Positions 42,519 to 50,335 of a stretch of DNA of 64,000 bases are shown here, one piece after another (the stretch's first letter is position 1; each line of letters begins with the position of its first letter). Source of the stretch: Opitutia bacterium (GTDB lineage: Bacteria > Verrucomicrobiota > Verrucomicrobiia > Opitutales > Opitutaceae); assembly GCA_016187925.1 (NCBI GenBank), contig JACPIS010000029.1, positions 1 to 64,000 of the forward strand. Direction: 5' to 3'. A program made the position numbers and the translations under genes. The notes beneath the pieces were generated by a model. It worked only from the letters and a program-made list of their open reading frames with translations. It searched no databases and was not told the origin of the DNA.

Positions 42519-43601
42519 ATGAAGACGCGCATCGGCATCCTCACCGGCGGCGGCGACTGCCCCGGACTCAATGCGGTGATCTACGCGGTCGTGAAAGCCG
42601 CGGCCAAGCGCGGGTGGGAGACCATCGGCGTCCTCGGCGGTTTCGACGGGTTGCTCTCGCCGGTGCAGATACGTCCGCTCGACTACCGCGAGATGGACGG
42701 CCTGCTCTATCTCGGCGGCACCGTGCTCGGCACGGCCAACCGCGGCCGGTTCACCGCCAAGGTCGGCCACGGGGAAAAGCGCGCGATCGATCCCGCGATC
42801 CTGGCCGAGGCCAAAAAGAACTTCGATGCGCTCGGCCTGCGGGCGCTGGTGGTGGTCGGCGGCGACGGCTCGCTTTCCATCGGCCTGCAATGTTACGGAG
42901 CCGGCATCCCGATCGTCGGCGTGCCCAAGACCATCGACAACGACATCGAGGGCACGGTGGTGACGTTCGGTTTCGACACCGCGGTGTCCTTCGCCACCGA
43001 GGCGATCGACCGCCTGCGGCCGCACGCCCAGAGCCACAACCGCGTGCTCGTGGTCGAGATGATGGGCCGCTACGCCGGCTGGATCGCGGCGCACTCGGGC
43101 ATCGCCGGCGGCGCCAGCGTCGTGCTGATCCCGGAGATTCCGTTCTCCTACGAGAGCATCTGCCAGAAGATCGCCGAGCGCGAGGCGGAGGGGAAACACT
43201 TCACCATGGTCGTGGTGGCCGAGGGCGCCTGCGAGAAGGGCGGCGGCTACGTGACCCAGGGCGGCACGGGAGCGCCGGGCGAGGCCCGCCTCGGCGGCAT
43301 CGCGGCGGTCGTCGCCGCGGAGATCGCGAAACGCACGGGCAAGGAGTCGCGGCCCTGCGTGCTCGGCTATTTGCAACGCGGCGGCGTGCCCACGACCTTC
43401 GACCGGTTGCTGTGCACGCGTTTCGGCGCGAGCGCCATCCGGCTGATCGCCGACGAGAAATACGGCCGCATGGTCGCGTTGCAGCCGCCGGACATCGCCG
43501 ATGTCCCGATCGAGCTGGCGGTCGGCAAGCTCCGCACCGTGCCACCGGAAGGCGACATCATCCGTACCGGCCGCGCCATGGGCGTGTGCTTTGGCGATTG
43601 A
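42519..43601 (+). CDS. pfkA: 6-phosphofructokinase (group III-like)
   Basis: A 360-aa enzyme of glycolysis. GGGDCPGLN is the nucleotide loop, GGDGS in VVVGGDGSLSIG and the catalytic PKTIDNDIEGT follow. GGDGS (Gly rather than Asp) points to ATP use, while Lys in PKTIDND, where bacterial ATP-PFKs have Gly, is the mix seen in group III enzymes. A later block is FGASAIRLI. No other glycolysis genes are adjacent. Confidence 0.92.
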   Translation: MKTRIGILTGGGDCPGLNAVIYAVVKAAAKRGWETIGVLGGFDGLLSPVQIRPLDYREMDGLLYLGGTVLGTANRGRFTAKVGHGEKRAIDPAILAEAKKNFDALGLRALVVVGGDGSLSIGLQCYGAGIPIVGVPKTIDNDIEGTVVTFGFDTAVSFATEAIDRLRPHAQSHNRVLVVEMMGRYAGWIAAHSGIAGGASVVLIPEIPFSYESICQKIAEREAEGKHFTMVVVAEGACEKGGGYVTQGGTGAPGEARLGGIAAVVAAEIAKRTGKESRPCVLGYLQRGGVPTTFDRLLCTRFGASAIRLIADEKYGRMVALQPPDIADVPIELAVGKLRTVPPEGDIIRTGRAMGVCFGD

Positions 43602-43763
43602 GCCGCGAAACGCCCGTGAGGCGAAATATCGATGAACGATGCATTAGGCAGGACGAAACGTGCCTTTCGACGCATTCGTGCCGCGTTTACAGCGATGTAA
43701 CGACTCGTCGTATCAGGTCGCGCGCTTGCCTTTTTTTCCCGCCGTCCGATTAAACGAGTTCCC

Positions 43764-44858
43764 ATGCCCGATCACCGTCGGCTCAACTGGCGCATCGTCC
43801 TCGGTCTCTGGACCGGGGTGGGTGTGCTGTTGATTTTTCAAACCTATGTGGCGACGGCGGACGAACGGGCCTGGACGTTCCGGCAGCACCTGACCACTTG
43901 GACGGCGCAGATGTATCGGGCGTGGCTCTGGGCGGCGCTCACGCCGTTTGTGTTCTGGCTGCGCCGCGAATGGGGACGGCGTCATCAGAGCCCTGTGGTT
44001 TTGGGGCTCCTGCACTTTCTCACCGCGGTGGCGATTTACGCCTTTGGCAACGTGATTCGCATTTGGATCATCGAACTCACACTCGGATACTGGCAGGCCA
44101 AATATTTCACGCTGCATGCCGTCTACGGGCAGCTGGGGGCATTCACCCTGATCGATTTCTACACGTATTGGATCGTCATTGGCGCGGCTTACGTTTCGGA
44201 CCTCAGCTGGCAGAAACGCCAGACCGAGCTGCGCGAGGAGCAGCTGCGCACCCAGCTCGTCCAGGCCGAGCTGGCGGCGTTGAAACAGCAGGTGCAGCCC
44301 CATTTTCTTTTCAACTCCCTCAATGCCGTCGCCGCCCTCATGCGCGAGGGCGAGGCGGCCAAGGCCGTCGAGGCGCTCGCGCTGCTTTCCACGCTCCTGC
44401 GCCAGCTGATGAACTACGCCGGCCAGCCGGAGATCGAGCTCCTGCGGGAGCTCGACTACGCACAGTGCTATCTCTCCATCGAGAAGGTGCGGTTCGAGGA
44501 GCGGCTCACCACGCTCTTCGAGGCCGATGACGATTGCCTGAACGCGATCGTCCCCACGCTGATCCTGCAGCCGATCGTCGAGAATGCCGTGAAGCACGGC
44601 ATCGCGCAGCGCCGCTCGCCGGGGCGGGTGATGGTCACGGCCCGGCGCGTGGGCGACCGTCTGCAGCTGCGGGTGGCCAACGATCCGGCCGAGGGCGGCC
44701 GCCGCGCGGGTGACAGCCACGGCATCGGCCTGAGCGCCACCCGGATCCGGCTCGAGCGCATTTTCGGCGACCGGCAGAAACTCGAATGCGTCCTCAACGG
44801 CCCCGACGGCACGATCATCACCGTGGAGATCCCGTTCCGCACCGCCGGCAACAATTGA
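43764..44858 (+). CDS. LytS-like sensor histidine kinase
   Basis: A 364-aa protein with four membrane helices in the first 150 residues, then a His_kinase domain of the LytS type: LKQQVQPHFLFNSLNAVAAL (phospho-His in QPHFLFN), LILQPIVENAVKHGIA and GIGLSATRIRLERIFG. It forms a pair with the LytTR regulator 14 bp downstream. The ligand is unknown. Confidence 0.94.
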   Translation: MPDHRRLNWRIVLGLWTGVGVLLIFQTYVATADERAWTFRQHLTTWTAQMYRAWLWAALTPFVFWLRREWGRRHQSPVVLGLLHFLTAVAIYAFGNVIRIWIIELTLGYWQAKYFTLHAVYGQLGAFTLIDFYTYWIVIGAAYVSDLSWQKRQTELREEQLRTQLVQAELAALKQQVQPHFLFNSLNAVAALMREGEAAKAVEALALLSTLLRQLMNYAGQPEIELLRELDYAQCYLSIEKVRFEERLTTLFEADDDCLNAIVPTLILQPIVENAVKHGIAQRRSPGRVMVTARRVGDRLQLRVANDPAEGGRRAGDSHGIGLSATRIRLERIFGDRQKLECVLNGPDGTIITVEIPFRTAGNN

Positions 44859-44872
44859 TCCCCGCTCCCCCT

Positions 44873-45664
44873 ATGAACCGCATCAAGACCCTTATTGTCG
44901 ACGACGAGAAACCCGCGCGCCGCGCCCTGCGCGGCCTGTTGGGAAAAGACCGGGAAATCGAGGTGGTGGGCGAGGCCATGGATGGGGAGCGCGCGCTCGA
45001 GCTCATCCGCGAACTGCATCCCCAGATCGTCTTCCTCGATGTGCAGATGCCCATGATGACCGGCGTGGAGATGCTGATGCAGCTGCCGGTCGGCGACCGC
45101 CCGGAGATAGTCTTCGTCACCGCTTACGACCACTACGCGCTCAACGCCTTCGATCTGCACGCCGTCGACTACCTCGTGAAGCCGTTCAGCGACTCGCGTT
45201 TCGCCGCCGCGCTCGTCCGTGCCAAGAAGCGCGTCACCAGTGGCTCCCTCGCCTCCACCGAGCAGGCGCTGCGGGCGCTGCTGGCGCATTTCCAGCAGGC
45301 CGGTGCGCCCAACGGCGCGACCTCCGCGTCGGCGCCCAACGAGCACGCCCGGCTCGTCGTCAAGGCCGACGGCCAGCTGCACTTCCTCAATCAGCGCGAC
45401 ATCCGCTGGGTGGAGGGGCAGGGCGATTTCGTGAAGATCCACCTCAAGGAGCGCGGCCTGCTCGTGCGCATGACGATGAACCGGGTTGAGGAGGCGCTCG
45501 ATCCCGCGCAGTTCGTCCGCATCCACAAGTCGACCATCATCAACATGGCCAACGTCCGGCGCGTCATCCCGATGCTGGCGCGCAGCCATGGCATGGAGCT
45601 GGACGACGGCACCGCGCTGCCCATCGGGCCGAGTTACCGGGCGGTGCTCGACCGGCTGCGGTGA
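44873..45664 (+). CDS. LytTR-family response regulator
   Basis: A 263-aa regulator. Receiver domain: LIVDDEKPARRALR, phospho-Asp in IVFLDVQMPMMTG, K in YLVKPF. The C-terminal LytTR DNA-binding domain has DIRWVEGQGDFVKIHL, VRIHKSTIINMANV and the terminal LPIGPSYRAVL. Start at 44873. Paired with the LytS-like kinase just upstream. Confidence 0.95.
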   Translation: MNRIKTLIVDDEKPARRALRGLLGKDREIEVVGEAMDGERALELIRELHPQIVFLDVQMPMMTGVEMLMQLPVGDRPEIVFVTAYDHYALNAFDLHAVDYLVKPFSDSRFAAALVRAKKRVTSGSLASTEQALRALLAHFQQAGAPNGATSASAPNEHARLVVKADGQLHFLNQRDIRWVEGQGDFVKIHLKERGLLVRMTMNRVEEALDPAQFVRIHKSTIINMANVRRVIPMLARSHGMELDDGTALPIGPSYRAVLDRLR

Positions 45665-45814
45665 GTCGGGCGCAGTCGGATTTTAGCCGGAGCCTGTGGC
45701 ACTATCCGCTCCGGTGGTCTTGGCCGGAGCATGGCTGAACGACAGGGCATTGCACCGGGAGACGGCGGCTGATTGCGTGTGGCCCGTCAAACCGGTCACC
45801 CCCCTTCCACCCTC

Positions 45815-46336
45815 ATGAATATCGCCACCGCCACCGTCACGTCAGCCACGAGCCTGTCTCCGCAAGCCAGTGCGTACCGCGCCATCCTCTGGGGCGGCCT
45901 GCTGTGCGGCGTGCTGGATATTTCCGCGGCCTGCATCCAGGCCGGGCTCATGTCGGGGGCGAGTCCCGGGCGGGTGCTGCAGGGCGTGGCCAGCGGATTG
46001 CTGGGGCGGAGTTCGTTTGAAGGCGGAGCGGCCACGGCGGCCCTCGGCCTCTTGATGCATTTCTGTGTGGCGTTCAGTTGGACGGTGGTCTTCCACCTGC
46101 TGAGCCGGCGACTCCCGGCCCTGCCGTCGCAGGTCCTTCTGGTGGGACCGCTTTACGGTCTGGTCGTCTTCTGCGGCATGAACTACCTCACGCTGCCCTT
46201 CCTGTCGTGGTTCAGGAGTCTTTACCTGCACACGCCGATCGTTTGGGTTGGCCCGATGGGTTGGATTCAGGCGGTGATCCATATGTTCTGCGTCGGCCTG
46301 CCCATCGTGTTCGCGGCGCGGCGCTGGGGGGCCTGA
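45815..46336 (+). CDS. Unknown integral membrane protein
   Basis: A 173-aa protein with four likely membrane helices (about 22-42, 68-90, 100-120, 148-168). It lies 150 bp after the LytTR regulator on the same strand and may be one of its targets. The FEGG and PMGWIQ features resemble small DUF1440-type membrane proteins, but I cannot name it. Confidence 0.82.
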   Translation: MNIATATVTSATSLSPQASAYRAILWGGLLCGVLDISAACIQAGLMSGASPGRVLQGVASGLLGRSSFEGGAATAALGLLMHFCVAFSWTVVFHLLSRRLPALPSQVLLVGPLYGLVVFCGMNYLTLPFLSWFRSLYLHTPIVWVGPMGWIQAVIHMFCVGLPIVFAARRWGA

Positions 46337-46564
46337 GCCGCGTGCCGTGCCGAGACGGCGACCAGCTGGCGGAGGGGGCGTCGACGGCTGCGACGCGACG
46401 AACGCGTTGATGGGATAAGACGTAGCGTTGGACGTAAAGTGTGCGGCCTAGACCTACGATGGATTGTGCCGGGGGTGCCTTCACTGGGAAAACGAGGCAG
46501 GCAAACGCAAGCCGCAGGAAGTCCCGCGGCCTTGGACCTCGTTAACCCCTAGCACCTAGCATAA

Positions 46565-49522
46565 ATGACCACATCCAACGGTTCCTTGCGGAAAGGCTGG
46601 ACGCACGCCCTCGTGCTCCTCGCCCTTCCCTGTCTGGCGGTCGCCCAAGCGGCCTCCGATACGTCCGGCAACTCCGACGAAAACAAAGTCGTCAAGTTGG
46701 AGAAATTCACCGTCACCGGCTCCAACATTCCGACCACCGAGACGGCCGCCGAGGCCCGTACCTTCCCCGTGCAGACCATCGACCGCCGCCTGATCGAGCA
46801 GAGCGGTATTTTCAACACCACCGAGCTGCTGCAGAAGATGACCCTCGCCAACGGTGGCAGCGTGCCCTTCACGAACAACGCCACGGGATTCACCCCCGGC
46901 GCCACCTCCACTTCGCTCCGTGGCCTCGGGCCGGAGGCGACGCTCGTGCTGATCAACGGCCGTCGCGTGGCACCGTTCCCCGTCGGCACCGGCGGCACCA
47001 CGGCGTTCGTCGACCTGAACACCATTCCGCTCAACGCCATCGACCGCATCGAGGTGCTGAAGGACGGCGCCTCCGCCACCTACGGCGCCGATGCCGTCGC
47101 CGGCGTGGTCAACATCATCCTCCGCCGCGACTACAACGGCGCAGCCGCGAGCCTCATGTACGGCAACACCACGAACAAGGACTCCTCCGAGTTCAACGCC
47201 AGCGTGGTCATGGGCGTCACGAGCGACAAGGGCAGCCTCACGATTGGGGCCAATTTCCAGAAGCGGAACGCCATTTTCAACCGCGATCGCGAATACTCGG
47301 CAGTGGCTCCTTTTCTGAGCACCAACTCCTCGCCACCGAACTTCCAGTTGTCGCGCGCGACGGTGAACGAAGCCTTGGGCCATGCGGCCGGGGCTTCGGT
47401 GGCTGGCGTGCCCGATGTGGATGACGACGGGAACCCCATCGATGTATTCTTTGGCTCCACCTTTGCGGTGCGCACCACCAACAACGGCAACCTGCCGGCC
47501 TCCGCCTATACCTTCTCGACCAGCCGCGAGTCGAAGTTTAACTTCAACGAATTCTCCGGCTCGTTCCCCGAAATCACCCGCCGCGGTGTCTTCGGCTCAT
47601 GGGAGCGACAGTTCTACAGCGAGAATGCGCACTTCTACGGCGATTTCTTCCTGCAGCAGATCCATACTTTGGATGAACTGGCACCGTTTGCGACGGGCAA
47701 TTTCGCCACACCCGGCCAGATAACCATCGTCATCCCCGCGCGTACGGCGAATCCGATCCTGACCCCGGCGGAAATCGCCGCGGGCAATGGCCGTACTGCT
47801 GCCGCCGGGGCCTACAATCCGTTCAATCCCTTCAATCAGGATATCTCGGGCTCGTCCCGCATCCGTCTCGCTGAGTTTGGCAACCGCTGGATCAACAACC
47901 GGAATGTCGCCTTTGCTTTCACCAGCGGCCTGCGCATCGACAACATCGCCGACAAGTGGACCCTCGATGCCAAAGCGCGCTACAGCGAGATCAGCAACAC
48001 CACGAACAACCGGTTGATCTCGACCTCGCGCCTGCTCCGGGCGCTCAATGCGGCCGATCCGATCTTCAATCCGGCTAGCTCAAGCTATATTGGCACCACC
48101 ACGCCCTACAACCCCTTCGGTTATTACCACAACCCGATCCCGTCGAATTCGGCGGTGGTCAAATACGCTACGCTCTTCCAGCGCGACATGAACTCCTCTA
48201 CCGTTCTTGATGGTGGCATTTCGCTGACTACCGGCGAACTGATGGACATGCTGGCGGGCAACGTCGGTTTTGCCATTGGTGCCGATTACCGTCGCGAGGC
48301 CATTATTCAGGAGCCGGACTCTTCCATTCAATCAGGAGATATTCTCGGCACCCCCCCGGAGTCCCCCATCGATCGCCAGCGGAAGATCGCTTCGTATTTC
48401 ACCGAGTTCGAAATCCCGGTCTTCAGCGACAAGCATTCGGCCGACTGGGCCCGTCGCCTGTCCGTGAATCTGGCCGCGCGCTACGAGAGCTTCCTCACCA
48501 GCAGCCGCCACGCTTTCGTACCGAAGGTCGGCCTGAGGTGGTCGCCCAAGGATGAGACGCTCGTCTTCCGCGCCAGCTGGGGCAAGGGCTTCCGTGAGCC
48601 CTCGCTCTTTGAGCTCTATTCGCCTCCGGTCGCCGCCCTTACTCCGATTACCGACCCGATCTCCGGCGTTTTCGAGTCGGAGCAGTCAGTCACAGTGGCC
48701 GGCAATCCCAAGCTCGCCGCCGAGAACACCAAGTCCTACAACTTCGGCGTGGTCTGGTCTCCTAAAGGCCGGCTCGACGGTTTCACCATGGCGGTGGATG
48801 TCTGGCAGATCGAGCGCGACGGCACGGTTGCGTCCGATTTGCAGAATGTAGTGGATCGCGCCACGGGTCAGATTCCCGGGGGCTTGCAACCCGGCGAGAG
48901 CATCATCCGCGACTTCGCGGGCAATCTCGTCCAGGTCAACGGCCTCTTCCGCAACCTTGGCATGTCCAAGGTCAATGGCCTCGACATCGGCAGCAGTTAC
49001 GTGTGGACCCACGCCGAGTGGGGTCGCTTCGACGTCGGCGTGAATGCCGTGTATACCCACAGCTACAAGGAAGCCTCCAATCCCGGCCAGCCGCTGGTGG
49101 AGACCATCAACGGCGAGGTGCCCGGCAGCAGCTCGGATGACGGCCGCCTGCGCTGGAAGGGCCAGGCGTTCCTGGGTTGGAACTGGAAGGGGCTCAACAC
49201 GCGCCTCACCGCCAACTACACGGACGGCTTCAACGAGCTCGATGCCAGTGGTGGCGCGCCCAACGGCATCGATGGTCTGCCCCGCCACGTCGAGTCCACG
49301 GTGTTCTATGACCTGCAGGTCAGCTACAAGCTCTTCCCCTCAAAGGGCAAGAAGGACGTGAGCTGGTGGTCCGATCTCTCGCTCACCGCGGGTTGCAACA
49401 ACCTGTTCGACAAGGATCCGCCCCACGCCGAGGGCAACGGTGGCAACTCGAACGGTTATCCCGGCTTCCTTTACACCGCCGTGGGTCGCTTCGTCTACTT
49501 CGGTATCGACAAGAAACTCTAA
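46565..49522 (+). CDS. TonB-dependent receptor
   Basis: A 985-aa outer-membrane receptor. Signal peptide (1-28), then VVKLEKFTVTGSNIPTTE (the TonB-box-like start usual in Opitutaceae), plug domain (LRGLGPEATLVLINGRRV, RIEVLKDGASATYGADAVAGVVNII) and a long beta-barrel ending VYFGIDKKL. A GCCGC/GCGGC hairpin lies 35 bp before the ATG. Barrel sequence does not show the substrate. No SusD-like or transporter gene is adjacent. Confidence 0.94.
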   Translation: MTTSNGSLRKGWTHALVLLALPCLAVAQAASDTSGNSDENKVVKLEKFTVTGSNIPTTETAAEARTFPVQTIDRRLIEQSGIFNTTELLQKMTLANGGSVPFTNNATGFTPGATSTSLRGLGPEATLVLINGRRVAPFPVGTGGTTAFVDLNTIPLNAIDRIEVLKDGASATYGADAVAGVVNIILRRDYNGAAASLMYGNTTNKDSSEFNASVVMGVTSDKGSLTIGANFQKRNAIFNRDREYSAVAPFLSTNSSPPNFQLSRATVNEALGHAAGASVAGVPDVDDDGNPIDVFFGSTFAVRTTNNGNLPASAYTFSTSRESKFNFNEFSGSFPEITRRGVFGSWERQFYSENAHFYGDFFLQQIHTLDELAPFATGNFATPGQITIVIPARTANPILTPAEIAAGNGRTAAAGAYNPFNPFNQDISGSSRIRLAEFGNRWINNRNVAFAFTSGLRIDNIADKWTLDAKARYSEISNTTNNRLISTSRLLRALNAADPIFNPASSSYIGTTTPYNPFGYYHNPIPSNSAVVKYATLFQRDMNSSTVLDGGISLTTGELMDMLAGNVGFAIGADYRREAIIQEPDSSIQSGDILGTPPESPIDRQRKIASYFTEFEIPVFSDKHSADWARRLSVNLAARYESFLTSSRHAFVPKVGLRWSPKDETLVFRASWGKGFREPSLFELYSPPVAALTPITDPISGVFESEQSVTVAGNPKLAAENTKSYNFGVVWSPKGRLDGFTMAVDVWQIERDGTVASDLQNVVDRATGQIPGGLQPGESIIRDFAGNLVQVNGLFRNLGMSKVNGLDIGSSYVWTHAEWGRFDVGVNAVYTHSYKEASNPGQPLVETINGEVPGSSSDDGRLRWKGQAFLGWNWKGLNTRLTANYTDGFNELDASGGAPNGIDGLPRHVESTVFYDLQVSYKLFPSKGKKDVSWWSDLSLTAGCNNLFDKDPPHAEGNGGNSNGYPGFLYTAVGRFVYFGIDKKL

Positions 49523-49796
49523 CTCACAGTTCACCGGCCTCCGTTCGCCCTGCGGGCGGAGGCCGATCCGGGCGGCTCGAATCATTCGGGCGCCCGCTCG
49601 CCAAAACTCCTGCTCCTCCTCTGAGGCGCGGGAGTTTTGTGCTTTGTCCATCAAAACGCGTCAATGCTGGGCGGATGGGCGGTCTCGGGCGCATCCGGTG
49701 TCGCGGGAGACGACAGGAAGAAGTCTTCCTGAAGGGCCGGTCGCGGAGCACAGACATCCCACAGCGCACCCGACTTCCGGCGCCAACTTCGTATCC

Positions 49797-49884
49797 TGTC
49801 ATTCTGAGCGCAGCGAAGAATCCACGCGTACGAATCCTGCATCGCGCCCGAGCACGTGGATCCTTCGCTTCGCTCAGGATGACA
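49797..49884. repeat. Dispersed inverted repeat
   Basis: Left arm TGTCATTCTGAGCGCAGCGA (with AGAATCCACG after it) and right arm in inverse orientation match in about 27 of 30 positions around a 28-bp centre. Elements of this sequence class (TGTCATTCTGAGCGNAGCGAAG) are scattered through many bacterial genomes; here it lies between the two receptors. Confidence 0.65.
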
Positions 49885-50288
49885 TGCAAAAGAGGACCGA
49901 AACGAGTTCTTGTGGGACGGCTGTGGTCGCGGAGCGTTGGTTCGAACAACATCTTCGAGCAGCTGGCGCCGTTCGCGGCGAGCGCATTCAACGACAACTA
50001 CGACACACGTCCACACAACAACAGCGGACGCTTCATCTGCACGAGCATTCGCAAGGAGTTCCAAGCAGGGTTTCGTTAGGGTTCCATTCGAGCGCGTTCC
50101 CGGAAGGAGGCGCGCCTTTTTGCGCCCACGGGCGGAACAGCCTTCGCGCCTGCTGAAAATGTGCTCTCGGGCGCACGCGGCAAACCGCCGACATGTCTTA
50201 GTAATTTGCATAGTTGGTCGTATTCAATGCCGTGGCAGACGACGGCCCGTTGCGTTGCCCTGCCGGCCTGCGAGAAATACGCACCCCT

Positions 50289-50307
50289 GCCGCCGAGTCT
50301 CGGCGGC
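50289..50307 (+). promoter_or_regulatory. Hairpin in the leader of the second receptor
   Basis: GCCGCCGA and TCGGCGGC form an 8-bp stem with a 3-nt loop, ending 28 bp before the start codon. The first receptor has a similar GC-rich hairpin in the same place, so the two leaders may share translation control. Confidence 0.35.
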
Positions 50308-50335
50308 TGCACACACCCAACCCTAGGCAGAAATA

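Larger units (their letters stand above)
49523..50335. other. Intergenic region between the two receptors
   Basis: No gene is supported across 813 bp. It holds: a GGCCTCCG/CGGAGGCC hairpin (49536-49564); a terminator-like stem CAAAACTCC (49602-49610) and GGAGTTTTG (49631-49639); a 30-bp inverted repeat (49797-49826 and 49855-49884); and, before the second receptor, a GCCGCCGA/TCGGCGGC hairpin (50289-50307). Confidence 0.6.

Noticed and set aside
49560-50160. Open frames in the gap between the receptors
   Set aside because: They run through terminator-like and dispersed repeats, with no start signal or domain.
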